A stretch of DNA of 64,000 bases from Pseudomonadota bacterium (GTDB taxonomy: Bacteria > Pseudomonadota > Gammaproteobacteria > Eutrophobiales > Eutrophobiaceae), in NCBI GenBank assembly GCA_013112535.1, contig JABFGI010000002.1, forward strand, positions 62,001-126,000. The letters run 5' to 3'. The translations under genes were made by a program, and so were the position numbers. Below the pieces are notes generated by a model, which worked only from the letters and a program-made list of their open reading frames with translations, had not been told where the DNA came from and searched no databases. Numbering within the stretch: the stretch's first letter is position 1; each line of letters starts with the position of its first letter. Shown piece by piece: positions 21,098 to 29,907 of the stretch.

Positions 21098-22291
21098 TTA
21101 TTTTGGCAGACTGGGTTTTAGCAGCATGCTGCCGTGACACCAGAGATAAAACAGAAATGGCAATAGCCAGAAAATAGCTGCTGTTATTGCCAGTAAATCA
21201 ACAGGGATAAATGCACCTATAACTCGCAGCAAAGCTGCAAAAAAAAGCAAAACAAAACCGGCGATCATCAACTGCGGTGGTATCAGTTGACGACCTGTAT
21301 GACGTAAAGCAACCCGACAAAGAAGTCCTATTTTCATCATGCCAAACGCACCCACCGTAAATGCATGGACTGACGCCAATTCGGGTACGGCCATACCACT
21401 ATCTGAAAGTACTCGCAGAATGACAGAGATAAGAAACCACAAGTAAGAGAAATGCATAACTGCGACTATGGGTATGTTCACTGCCTGAAACGTTTGCCAA
21501 CGCGACATGCGCAGACCATGTACCAGTATCACAGCCAATCCGGCAATACTGCTCCATAATGTCCCGGGTAAATAGATCCCTGTTAACCCATAAAAGACGA
21601 TGGTGATGATTGCCAACGTTTCGATACCACGATGAAAACTTATCGTCCCATCCCAACCTTTTCCTCGTAGAGCATTCTCGGTAAATATGGGTGTTAGAAA
21701 ACCACCGACAAAGGTATAGAGTGTGATCAAGGTATATAAAAAGAAACGCAAACCAATGGCCGCACCTCTCTCATCTCCCGCCTGTATACTTGTATAGAAG
21801 AGGAGATTACCGTAGAAAAATCCTGCCAGAATAATCAGAACTGCTAGAAAATATTTCTTCTCTGCAGCAAGTAAGCTGGGTAACAACAATGCAGCAAATA
21901 GTGGGAAAAATGCCAGGTCCAGAATAATAATTAGAACCGACGGTATTACAGGCGCACATAAAATAGCAATTCGTGCAGCCAGCCACACTCCCGCCAACAA
22001 GGCGAGACGTCCTTTTACTACCGCAAAGGTTTCTGCCCAACTGGGAATAGCAGTCAATAAAAAACCGGAAACAAGTGCTGAACCAAAACCAATTAGTAAT
22101 TCATGCCCATGCCAGACTGAACTGGAAAAACCATGCCAGGGAAAAACAATTATTCCTAGAGTCTTGGCTAGCCAACACAACATAACCAATGGTCCATATA
22201 TCGCTGCGGCAAGGAAAAAAGGCCTGAAAGCACTACTCCATATTGGCGCATCAAACATGGACCGGTTCACAGTCGATATGGCAATTGACAT
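21098..22291 (-). CDS. NnrS family haem/copper membrane protein
   Basis: The 397-residue protein is an integral membrane protein with about 12 hydrophobic segments. It shows NnrS family features: a W..AFRPFFLAAA segment near the N-terminus, the WHGHELLIGFGSALVSGFLL motif with its histidines, and further conserved histidines and arginines such as HAFTVGAFG and ALRHTGR. NnrS proteins are known from denitrifiers and from nitrosative-stress protection; their molecular role is not settled. Its position inside a Mo-hydroxylase operon, between an XdhC-type gene and the FAD subunit gene, is unusual and may reflect protection of the Mo enzyme or its assembly. Confidence 0.88.
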   Translation of the reverse strand: MSIAISTVNRSMFDAPIWSSAFRPFFLAAAIYGPLVMLCWLAKTLGIIVFPWHGFSSSVWHGHELLIGFGSALVSGFLLTAIPSWAETFAVVKGRLALLAGVWLAARIAILCAPVIPSVLIIILDLAFFPLFAALLLPSLLAAEKKYFLAVLIILAGFFYGNLLFYTSIQAGDERGAAIGLRFFLYTLITLYTFVGGFLTPIFTENALRGKGWDGTISFHRGIETLAIITIVFYGLTGIYLPGTLWSSIAGLAVILVHGLRMSRWQTFQAVNIPIVAVMHFSYLWFLISVILRVLSDSGMAVPELASVHAFTVGAFGMMKIGLLCRVALRHTGRQLIPPQLMIAGFVLLFFAALLRVIGAFIPVDLLAITAAIFWLLPFLFYLWCHGSMLLKPSLPK

Positions 22292-22320
22292 GTTATAGGC
22301 CCCAATAAATATTGTTCATG

Positions 22321-23046
22321 TTATTTCCCTTCCGATTCAGCTTCATTGTGTACTGAACCCTGGCGAGCCTGTTCCGTTACTTGCGCCATAATGGACAAGG
22401 CTATTTCAGCTGGAGACTGCGCACCGATATTTAATCCTATAGGTCCACAAATTCGCTGTTGTTGCTCAGGACTAAATCCTTTCTCTTCCAATCTTTGTTG
22501 TCGTCCTGTTTGAGTTTTTCGACTGCCTAAGGCACCGATATAAAATGCATCTGAATTCAGTGCTGCCGTAAGAGCCGGATCATCCAGTTTTGGATCGTGC
22601 GTCAATGCAACCACAGCCGTTCTATTGTCGGGTACCAATTCATTCAGTGCTTCATCTGGCCATGCTGTATTAATATTGATATCAGGAAAGCGTTCGTTTG
22701 TTGCAAATGCCTGACGCGGATCAATTACGGTCACATCATAACCACACATAACCGCTAGTGGTGCCAATGTCTGGGAAATATGAACCGCTCCTACTATGAA
22801 CATCCGTAGTGATGGATTAAATGCATGAAAGAAAATCTTGCCACTTTCAGTTTCATGCATTTTGCTACGATCCAGCCGTGCAGCCTGTTTTGCCAACACT
22901 TCCAAATCAGTTGGAATTATACCTATGCAGTATTCCTTTGACTCAGAGTACAAATACTGTTCCGAATTTTCCAGATGAGTTATCAGAACAACGGCATGTT
23001 TCTCCAGCCGTGCAAGATTTAATTTTTCAAGTATCTTGCGTTGCAT
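22321..23046 (-). CDS. XdhC-like maturation protein, Rossmann (C-terminal) domain
   Basis: This 241-residue protein matches the C-terminal half of XdhC, a chaperone that binds molybdenum cofactor, helps its sulfuration and inserts it into xanthine-oxidase-family enzymes. The Rossmann-like region starts at FIVGAVHISQTLAPLA and continues with VTVIDPR. The typical YIGALGSRKT stretch and GLNIGAQSPAEIALSI near the end are clear. The N-terminal 80 residues are less conserved. The companion N-terminal XdhC domain is encoded separately 48 bp upstream, so the protein is split into two genes. It probably serves both flanking Mo-hydroxylase operons. Confidence 0.9.
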   Translation of the reverse strand: MQRKILEKLNLARLEKHAVVLITHLENSEQYLYSESKEYCIGIIPTDLEVLAKQAARLDRSKMHETESGKIFFHAFNPSLRMFIVGAVHISQTLAPLAVMCGYDVTVIDPRQAFATNERFPDININTAWPDEALNELVPDNRTAVVALTHDPKLDDPALTAALNSDAFYIGALGSRKTQTGRQQRLEEKGFSPEQQQRICGPIGLNIGAQSPAEIALSIMAQVTEQARQGSVHNEAESEGK

Positions 23047-23094
23047 CTGATTTCAATCCGCCATTATTTTTTTAGATAAAAGTTAATAGAACAA

Positions 23095-23427
23095 CTAAGC
23101 TTCGCTTACCACCGGTTCGACATAAATTTTTACCGTCCCGCCACAGGCCAATCCGACATCCCATGCCATTTCATTACTGACGCTAAACTCCAGGAGTTTG
23201 GGTTTCATATTGTGTATGACTTCCTGAGCTTCACTTATGACGGCACCTTCAACACAACCACCTGAAACAGATCCAAAAAACTCAGTCTTGTCATCTACGA
23301 CCAATTGACTACCACACGGCCTTGGCGATGAACCCCAGGTTGAGACGACAGTTGCTAAAGCAACTTTCCGACCTTCATCAAACCATTTTCTGGCAAGCTC
23401 AAGTATATCGTTTTGCTGTTCGATCAT
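23095..23427 (-). CDS. XdhC/CoxI-like N-terminal domain protein
   Basis: This 110-residue protein corresponds to the N-terminal XdhC/CoxI domain only. Motifs include ALATVVSTWGSSPRPCGSQ, the GSVSGGCVEGAV loop with its conserved cysteine, and WDVGLACGGTVKIYVEPV with a second conserved cysteine. In XdhC proteins these cysteines are linked to cofactor handling. The stop codon is real and the protein ends at the natural domain boundary, so this is a gene split rather than a frameshift. It is the first gene of the minus-strand operon, facing the divergent CoxM-like gene. Confidence 0.9.
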   Translation of the reverse strand: MIEQQNDILELARKWFDEGRKVALATVVSTWGSSPRPCGSQLVVDDKTEFFGSVSGGCVEGAVISEAQEVIHNMKPKLLEFSVSNEMAWDVGLACGGTVKIYVEPVVSEA

Positions 23428-23730
23428 ATCTTCACACCACTAATTACAGAGTCTAAATGGAGAAAAGAAATTTTAACCTAATTTTAGGCACAGCAACAAG
23501 CAATTTCAATACGGTAACGTATGTTTTAAATTGATTGGATAGATTTTACAGTACGTATTTAAAGATTGACAAATCTTTTATCTTACTGATTTTTCTATTT
23601 TTATTACATTTTTAAACTAGAGAATATAAATTTAATAACAATAAAGATTTAAAATACAAATAACAATACGCTATAGTATGTGTTTTCTCATATACTATGT
23701 TTTAACCGTGGCTAGAGGAGTCGATAACGC
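23428..23730. promoter_or_regulatory. Divergent promoter region between the two Mo-hydroxylase operons
   Basis: This 303-bp, strongly AT-rich stretch encodes nothing convincing. It holds two inverted repeats. One has AAAGATT/AATCTTT arms around a GACA spacer at 23561-23578. The other has ATAGTAT/ATACTAT arms 12 bp apart at 23673-23698, just before the rightward gene. A GAGGAG ribosome binding site lies about 10 bp before the ATG at 23731. The repeats are candidate operators for coordinated control of both operons. No regulator gene lies next to them. Confidence 0.5.
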
Positions 23731-24627
23731 ATGTATCCTGCACCTTTCCGTTATTACAGGCCTGATTCAATAGAAAACGCTATTCAGCTCTTATCTGAAC
23801 TCGGAGAAGGAGCAAAGCCACTCGCCGGTGGTCAATCACTCATACCCGTCTTGAAGTTGAGGATGGACGAGCCTACTGATTTGATTGATATAGGCCGCTT
23901 ACCTGGCCTTCGTCACATAAATAATGAAAACGAAATTATAAGGATTGGCGCACTTGCTACCCATGCTCATATAGGCAAGGCCGGGGTAATTTCACATATT
24001 CCTATTGTCACTGACTGCGCCAATGGCATCGCCGATGCACAGGTACGTAGCCGCGGTACTATCGGTGGTTCTATCAGTACCGCCGATCCCAGTTGTGACT
24101 GGCCCGCCCTGTTACATACCCTTGATGCAGAGGTTATTTGTAATGGACCCAACGGCAAGAGAACGATCAATATCCGTGATTTTATTCTTGATTCTTACAC
24201 GACAGCCTTAGGCGATGCCGAGCTGGTAACAGAGATTAGTTTCAAAACACCGCAAAAACTGTCAGGTGGAAGTTATATCGTTTTTAAAAAGGCCGCACCA
24301 GCCTACCCTACCGTTTCTGCTGGCATACAGATTACATTAGCAGAAGAAGATATTTGTAAAGATGTGCGCCTCGTACTCAGTGCTGCTGGACCGCGACCCG
24401 TAACTTCGGATGAAGCAGAGGCTGTGTTACGCGGAAACAAGTTAACAAACGATAATCTTGAAAAAGCTGCTGAAGCAATCATCGCAGCATCTGATCCAAC
24501 ACCCGACTCCCGCGGTTCAGCTTCTTTTAAGCGGTCTATGCTGCACTCACTTTTTATTAAAGCAGCCAATATCGCAATTAGCCGTGCCAGAGGTAATAAC
24601 ATTATCGGAGCTCACGAATATGTCTGA
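23731..24627 (+). CDS. CoxM-like FAD-binding subunit (second Mo-hydroxylase)
   Basis: This is the FAD-binding medium subunit of a second, CO-dehydrogenase-like molybdenum hydroxylase. The flavin loops LAGGQSLIPVLKLRM (residues about 31-45) and GTIGGSISTADPSCD (about 109-123) match CoxM-type proteins. The 298-residue length is standard. The start at 23731 has a GAGGAG ribosome binding site. The stop overlaps the start of the 2Fe-2S gene by 8 bp, indicating translational coupling. Compared with the FAD subunit of the leftward operon it is clearly divergent, so the two operons are not a recent duplication. Confidence 0.94.
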   Translation: MYPAPFRYYRPDSIENAIQLLSELGEGAKPLAGGQSLIPVLKLRMDEPTDLIDIGRLPGLRHINNENEIIRIGALATHAHIGKAGVISHIPIVTDCANGIADAQVRSRGTIGGSISTADPSCDWPALLHTLDAEVICNGPNGKRTINIRDFILDSYTTALGDAELVTEISFKTPQKLSGGSYIVFKKAAPAYPTVSAGIQITLAEEDICKDVRLVLSAAGPRPVTSDEAEAVLRGNKLTNDNLEKAAEAIIAASDPTPDSRGSASFKRSMLHSLFIKAANIAISRARGNNIIGAHEYV

Positions 24628-25108
24628 GTCCATTCAACTCGTCCCCGTATCCATCACTGTCAATGGCAAGCTCTATCAACAAGAGATAGAACCGCGTTTA
24701 TTACTGGTGGAATTTATTCGGGAAACAATAGGTCTGACCGGAACCCATATCGGTTGTGACACCAGTTACTGTGGTGCCTGTACTATTATAGTCGATGGTG
24801 ATCCGGTGAAGTCCTGCACATTACTTGCCGTACAAGTCGACGGTAGTGAAGTACTAACGGTAGAAGGTTTGGAGCAGGATGGTGAACTACATCCCTTACA
24901 ACAAGCCTTCTCACAAAATCATGGTTTGCAATGCGGTTACTGTACGCCTGGAATGCTAATGTCATCACTGGCATTACTGGCGGAAAATCCGGATCCCGAT
25001 ATTAAGGATATACGTAAACGATTAGCCGGTAATGTCTGCCGTTGTACAGGTTATCAGAACATTATCAAATCAGTGCAAGCAGCTGCCAAAAACTTACGGG
25101 AGGATTGA
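24620..25108 (+). CDS. CoxS-like 2Fe-2S subunit (second Mo-hydroxylase)
   Basis: The small subunit carries two 2Fe-2S clusters: GCDTSYCGACTIIVDG for the plant-type cluster and LQCGYCTPGMLM with NVCRCTGYQNI for the second. I choose the ATG at 24620 (MSESIQLVPVSITVNG), giving 162 residues, the usual family length. The open frame extends upstream inside the FAD gene, but that part has no family similarity. The following gene starts 4 bp after the stop. Electron flow would be Mo site to these clusters to FAD. Confidence 0.95.
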   Translation: MSESIQLVPVSITVNGKLYQQEIEPRLLLVEFIRETIGLTGTHIGCDTSYCGACTIIVDGDPVKSCTLLAVQVDGSEVLTVEGLEQDGELHPLQQAFSQNHGLQCGYCTPGMLMSSLALLAENPDPDIKDIRKRLAGNVCRCTGYQNIIKSVQAAAKNLRED

Positions 25109-25111
25109 GCC

Positions 25112-28100
25112 ATGGAAATGAAATTTGATGGTGAATTCATGATCGACCTGCCAAGAAAAGAAGTCTTTGAGATTCTTTCAGACCCGGAAAAGTTTGCACC
25201 ACTGTTTCCTACATTTCACAGCATGGAAATGAAAGATGAACGCACTGCCAACCTTAAAGTGAAGGTCGGTATCGGGAAAATCATTGCAACATCAACCACT
25301 GAATTAACCCTTGAAGAAGCAATACCCCCTTTAAGAGCACGCTACGTTGGTAAGGGTAATGTCATGCAAGGTGCCTACCAAATGAACTCTTCATTCAACC
25401 TCGAAGAGGTAGACGGAGGAACATTGGTAAAATGGCAGGGAGAAACTATCCTGGTTGGTAAAATTCTCTCCATCGCTGGAGGTGGTTTACGTGGCTATGC
25501 AGAAAAAGAAATTAATAAACTGATTACGAGTTTACAGGAAGCCTTGTCCCCCGAAGCACAGGCGGGAAAATTGCAAGCCCAGGCTCAATCAAAGGGTTGG
25601 TTTTCACGTCTTATACAATTTCTATTCGGGACTAATAAGCAAGAAACATCCACATCCGAAAAAGCATCTTCTGCAACAGTTGAATCAGTCAGTTATGCAC
25701 CTCACCCGGCAGATGCTTTAGCTTTGAAACAGGAATCGAAACAAAAAATAAATGACATATTAAATGTAAAACGATCAGAGAAAAAACTGGGACGCAAAGA
25801 AGATAAACGCTTGATCACTGGACAAGGTTTGTTCGTTGATGATTATCAACCCGGTGGTTCCTTGCACATGTGTCTTGTCAGATCGCCTTATGCACATGCA
25901 AAGATTCTGAGTATCGACGTGTCAAAGGCTGAAGCATTGCCCGGTGTGATCTGTACCATCACCGGCAAGGAGGTTGCAGAACAAACGCAACCCTTTACCC
26001 AGATTGGGCCAGAGCCCAGCGCCTTGATTCAGGATTTTTGTCTGGCAGTCAACAAAGTCCGACATCAAGGTGATCCGGTTGTTGCCGTTATAGCGGAATC
26101 AAAACATATTGCAGCCGATGCAATCCAGCTTGTGGAAGTAAACTATGAAACTTTACCTGCAGTAATTTCCTGTGAAGATGCACAGAAAGATGAAACCGTA
26201 TTACATGAAGAGGCGGGAACCAATCAAACCTGGCAAGGTGTTTATGAATATGGTGATGTCGACAAGGCTTTTAATGAAGCTGCCCATGTCATCAAAATCG
26301 ATCACCTGAAATTTCACCGTTTCAGCAGTACCCCACTGGAATCCAATGCCGTGGTCGCTACCTGGGACAAACGTAATGAGATCGATTTTTTCTGCAACAC
26401 CATCATGACTGTTCCTATCGCCATGATTGGGCCGGCACTCAATGTTCGCAGCGATCAAATTCGATTGCGCACCCATGATATAGGTGGAGCCTTTGGTAAC
26501 AAGATTGGTAATTACCCTTATATGACCCTGGCAGCGCTTGCATCGCGCAAGGCAGGGGGCGCACCGGTCAAATGGGTAGAGACTCGTAGTGAATACATGC
26601 AGGCTGGTGGTCATGGCAGTGAAAGAAATTTTTATGATACGGAAGTGGCGCTGGATAAAGATGGTGTAATCACAGCGCTGCGATCACGTCATGTCGATGA
26701 TTGTGGTGCCTACCCACGTTATGAACCTCTAGGTTGTGTTATCTGGTCTCAGGTACTTCCCGCATCCTATAAACTAAGAAATGTCTGTATCAATTTTAGT
26801 CAGGTTGTTACCAACAAGGGACCTTGTGCACCGAATCGTGGTTACTCTCGCTTGCCCCATATGTGGTTCATGGAACGTGTCATGGATATTTGTGGTCATG
26901 AGCTGGATATCCCGGCAGATGAAATTCGCTTACGCAACTATATCGAAGAATTTCCCTACACCACACCGAATGGTTGTGTTTATGACTCCGGGGATTTTCC
27001 AGGCCTGATGAAAAAGGCAAAGGAGGTTATCGGCTGGGATGATTGGCAAGAGAAACAAAAACAAGCGCGTGCTGAAGGTCGTTGTCTTGGTATTGGTATA
27101 GGAACGACACTGGATTCAGGGACAAACAATTTCGCACAATCACAAATCATTAATCCCTTCCTGCCTTTCTCCAGCAATTCGCAGGTCGCAACGATCAAAC
27201 TCGATCTGGACGGTTCTATCAGTGTCAGCGTTGGTTCCTTTCCGCAAGGCCAGGGACATGAAACAACGGCTTCTCAGGTCGTTGCCGAAGAGTTGGGACT
27301 GGATACTGATTTGGTGCATGTAAAAACAGGCTTTGATACAGAAAGAAACAGCCATAGTGGAACCTGCGGAACCTATGCCAGCCAATTTGCTGTAACCGGC
27401 TTATCTGCCGTACATGGCGCAGTCGTCAAATTAAAAAATGAAATGAAAAAACTGGCGGCGCATTCTCTGGAAGCCAATGAAGATGATCTTGAATTTGGTA
27501 TCGGTGAACAAGGACCGGAAGTTCGGGTTGTCGGCACAGATAAAGGGATAAATTACTGGGCCCTGGCTAATATGGCGAACTACAACAAAGCCAGCTTACC
27601 GGAAGAATTAAGAGAAATTTCGCTCAATGTACGCCACACCTTTGTTCCGTCTTTTGAAGCCCCCGATGTAGAAAAAAAATATGGCAACCTGACATTGACC
27701 TATGCCATGCAATTACACATCGCTGTGGTTGAAGTCGATACAGAGACATACAAAAGTAAAATCCTGGATTATGCCATCGTGGATGATTGTGGAAAGGTCA
27801 TTAACCATATGATCGTTCAGGGACAAATTCACGGCGGGGCAGCACATGGTTTAGGGGCAGCATTACTTGAAATTATGCCATTTGATAAAGAAGGTAATGT
27901 ATTGGCAGGTTCATTCACAGACTATGCTCCGATTACAATCAATAACATGCCTGATTTGAAAACTGCCAATATGGAAACGCCCTCTCCTTTCACCTATAGC
28001 GGAGCTAAAGGAATGGGTGAAGGTGGTGGCGCACCGTTACATGCAATCAGCGCCGCTTTACAAGATGCTTTATATGATAAAGGTATCGTGATTCAACAAG

Positions 28101-28174
28101 CGCATAACTCACCGATGGCATTATATGAATTTATCAACGGGAAAAAACAAAAACCAGTTAGCCTGATACGTTAA
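25112..28174 (+). CDS. CoxG-CoxL fusion: SRPBCC domain joined to Mo-hydroxylase large subunit
   Basis: This 1020-residue protein fuses two things that are normally separate. Residues 1-150 form a CoxG-type SRPBCC domain (carbon monoxide dehydrogenase subunit G family, linked to membrane attachment or assembly). After a charged linker (about 150-225), residues 225-1020 form a complete Mo-cofactor-binding large subunit, with GGAFGNKIGNYPYMT, QGQGHETTASQ and the catalytic Glu970 in GMGEGGGAP. The active-site loop reads PNRGYSR (574-580), not the AYxCSFR of true aerobic CO dehydrogenase nor the AYRGAGR of form II. It is therefore a CODH-like hydroxylase for an unknown substrate, perhaps an N-heterocycle. 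It ends a three-gene operon. Confidence 0.92.
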   Translation: MEMKFDGEFMIDLPRKEVFEILSDPEKFAPLFPTFHSMEMKDERTANLKVKVGIGKIIATSTTELTLEEAIPPLRARYVGKGNVMQGAYQMNSSFNLEEVDGGTLVKWQGETILVGKILSIAGGGLRGYAEKEINKLITSLQEALSPEAQAGKLQAQAQSKGWFSRLIQFLFGTNKQETSTSEKASSATVESVSYAPHPADALALKQESKQKINDILNVKRSEKKLGRKEDKRLITGQGLFVDDYQPGGSLHMCLVRSPYAHAKILSIDVSKAEALPGVICTITGKEVAEQTQPFTQIGPEPSALIQDFCLAVNKVRHQGDPVVAVIAESKHIAADAIQLVEVNYETLPAVISCEDAQKDETVLHEEAGTNQTWQGVYEYGDVDKAFNEAAHVIKIDHLKFHRFSSTPLESNAVVATWDKRNEIDFFCNTIMTVPIAMIGPALNVRSDQIRLRTHDIGGAFGNKIGNYPYMTLAALASRKAGGAPVKWVETRSEYMQAGGHGSERNFYDTEVALDKDGVITALRSRHVDDCGAYPRYEPLGCVIWSQVLPASYKLRNVCINFSQVVTNKGPCAPNRGYSRLPHMWFMERVMDICGHELDIPADEIRLRNYIEEFPYTTPNGCVYDSGDFPGLMKKAKEVIGWDDWQEKQKQARAEGRCLGIGIGTTLDSGTNNFAQSQIINPFLPFSSNSQVATIKLDLDGSISVSVGSFPQGQGHETTASQVVAEELGLDTDLVHVKTGFDTERNSHSGTCGTYASQFAVTGLSAVHGAVVKLKNEMKKLAAHSLEANEDDLEFGIGEQGPEVRVVGTDKGINYWALANMANYNKASLPEELREISLNVRHTFVPSFEAPDVEKKYGNLTLTYAMQLHIAVVEVDTETYKSKILDYAIVDDCGKVINHMIVQGQIHGGAAHGLGAALLEIMPFDKEGNVLAGSFTDYAPITINNMPDLKTANMETPSPFTYSGAKGMGEGGGAPLHAISAALQDALYDKGIVIQQAHNSPMALYEFINGKKQKPVSLIR

Positions 28175-28314
28175 TCAATGTATTAGAACAAGGTTCAAAA
28201 TATATAATTCTTTGTAAAAACTGATCAATGCTTCTTCATCTATATTGATTGATACAAAAAGTATCACCTTTAACTTCATATGAATTAGCAGCGTACAGGG
28301 TATCAAAATAGCTT

Positions 28315-28968
28315 ATGTGCAATAATAATGAACAATACGACTACAATAAACATCCCTGGATTGGTCGTTTTAATTCATGGTTATTGGCCAAGTATGAAGA
28401 TAAAATTCGTCAAGAAACCGGGCCGATGAAACTGAAATGGATGAAACATCTGCAAGGAACTGTGGTAGAAATAGGACCAGGCAATGGTATTAACTTTTGT
28501 TACTATCCGGCAGGCGTAAAAGTGTTTGCTATCGAACCCAATCCGTCCATGTATGGACGACTGCGATTAAGCGCCAAAACTGCAGAGGCTGATATAGAGT
28601 TGAAGGAAAATTTTCTCGAGTATATGAATCTGGAAACAAGTAGCATAGATGCGGTTGTGTGTACGATGGTGTTGTGTTCGGTTACCAACCCGGAAGCTAC
28701 TCTGAAAGAAGTTTTACGTATTTTAAAACCCAATGGTAAATATATTTATGTCGAGCATGTCGCCGCACCGAAAGGAAGTATGAAACGCAAGGCACAAAAC
28801 CTGTTATTCAGAACGTGGAAATGTTTATTTGAAGGTTGTGAAACCAATCGCAATACAGGAGCTTTATTGCAGTCGGCAGGTTTCAGTCAAGTGGATATGA
28901 ATCGTTTTGATTCCACAGCTATGCCGTGGCTGATTTCTCCAAACATTGTTGGTGTTGCCATCAAATAA
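28315..28968 (+). CDS. Class I SAM-dependent methyltransferase
   Basis: This 217-residue protein is a soluble methyltransferase with the Rossmann-type SAM fold. Motif I is VVEIGPGNGINF (about residues 51-62), followed by the acidic end of strand 2 in VFAIEPNPSM, and the post-motif region DAVVCTMVLCSVTNPE with LRILKPNGKYIYVEH. The overall pattern resembles the METTL7/UbiE-related group, so the acceptor could be a small thiol, quinone or xenobiotic. It lies 140 bp after the CoxL-type gene on the same strand, so co-transcription is possible but unproven. The substrate is unknown. Confidence 0.82.
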   Translation: MCNNNEQYDYNKHPWIGRFNSWLLAKYEDKIRQETGPMKLKWMKHLQGTVVEIGPGNGINFCYYPAGVKVFAIEPNPSMYGRLRLSAKTAEADIELKENFLEYMNLETSSIDAVVCTMVLCSVTNPEATLKEVLRILKPNGKYIYVEHVAAPKGSMKRKAQNLLFRTWKCLFEGCETNRNTGALLQSAGFSQVDMNRFDSTAMPWLISPNIVGVAIK

Positions 28969-29235
28969 TTGTTCAGAAGAATATCGTTGTTTGTAAAGCA
29001 CCTTCCCTTCCCATGTTTCTGTTTGCATGCCATCTGTCCAAAGTCTCCGCATTCTAATGGAATTGTATATAATCGATAAATTGCCTCTATCCAAAATTGA
29101 TGTGATGGATTGAGCTGATGCAGTTGAAGCACTTCAACTGTCGGAAAGCAAACAAACCCTAGGAAAGTTCGTACTTAAGATTCAAGATATATAATTTAAA
29201 AACTCGCTTGATACTTCTGTTCTTTAAAAGCGGCT
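28969..29235. other. Intergenic region between convergent genes, with inverted repeat
   Basis: This 267-bp stretch lies between the convergent methyltransferase and flavodoxin-fold genes. The only clear structure is an inverted repeat at 29121-29140, CAGTTGAAG and CTTCAACTG with two bases between the arms. It has no T-tract on either strand, so it is not an evident intrinsic terminator and could be a protein-binding site or a cruciform. Short open frames on the minus strand here lack ribosome binding sites and resemble no family known to me. Confidence 0.4.
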
Positions 29236-29835
29236 TTAACGTCCCCAATTATCCAGTACCTTATCAATTTTTCTCCTGAACCTCTCAATAGTTCCCTCAT
29301 TGAGTTTTTCACTGTTATAGAGTGATAAATATTTTAATTTACTTTTTCTTGCACATGTTCCCAACAGTGCTATTTTTAGAACTCTTTTTAATGGCTGTCG
29401 CATTATAAACCGATCCACCCACCAGGGAGATCCCAATGTTGTTACCACTAAAACTCGCTGTAAATTATCCAATCGCGGTTTAATCGGACCAAAATCACCT
29501 GCGTGATCATAGGCGATACCCGGAGCCCAGACCCGGTCAAACCAACCTTTAAGCATGGCCGGAAAATTGAACCACCAGGTTGGAAACAATAAAACAAGTG
29601 CCTCGGCCTGCTGAAGTCTGTTTATATATTCTGAGATTTTTGAAGAGTCATAAGAACCACTATAATAGGATTCTCGCTCAACAGCTGTTAATACTGGTTC
29701 GAAACTATCTGCATATAGGTCTTCAACAACAACCTCATGTCCCATTGCAGTTAGTTTATTCACAACATGCTCGGTCAAATACTTGCATAGACTATTTGCA
29801 AGAGGATGCGTTGTTACAACAAGATACTTCATCAA
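29236..29835 (-). CDS. Flavodoxin-fold NAD(P)H:quinone oxidoreductase
   Basis: This 199-residue protein belongs to the NAD(P)H dehydrogenase (quinone) group of the flavodoxin superfamily (NQO1, MdaB and KefF relatives). The characteristic features are the N-terminal strand with THPLANSL, the FPTWWFNFPAMLKGWFDRVW motif (about residues 84-103) that binds flavin and substrate, and LVVTTLGSPWW. Such enzymes reduce quinones or nitroaromatics by two electrons using FAD or FMN. It lies 72 bp downstream of cofC on the same strand and may belong to the F420 operon, but no F420-binding feature is evident. Confidence 0.85.
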   Translation of the reverse strand: MMKYLVVTTHPLANSLCKYLTEHVVNKLTAMGHEVVVEDLYADSFEPVLTAVERESYYSGSYDSSKISEYINRLQQAEALVLLFPTWWFNFPAMLKGWFDRVWAPGIAYDHAGDFGPIKPRLDNLQRVLVVTTLGSPWWVDRFIMRQPLKRVLKIALLGTCARKSKLKYLSLYNSEKLNEGTIERFRRKIDKVLDNWGR

Positions 29836-29907
29836 GTTTTATTATTTATAACAGGTTAATCAAAGTGTTGATGATGCATACTATCTAGTTTGTTTGTAAG
29901 TCTCAGA

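Noticed and set aside
22321-23427. XdhC split as a frameshifted pseudogene
   Set aside because: The two open frames end and start at domain boundaries, each has its own start, and there is a 48-bp spacer; this is a genuine gene split.
25112-28174. Assignment of the second Mo-hydroxylase as aerobic CO dehydrogenase (CoxMSL)
   Set aside because: The active-site loop is PNRGYSR, lacking the cysteine of form I enzymes; gene order and CoxG similarity alone do not show CO oxidation.
28864-29132. Two overlapping minus-strand open frames near the methyltransferase 3' end
   Set aside because: They overlap the conserved coding end, lack start signals and resemble no family.
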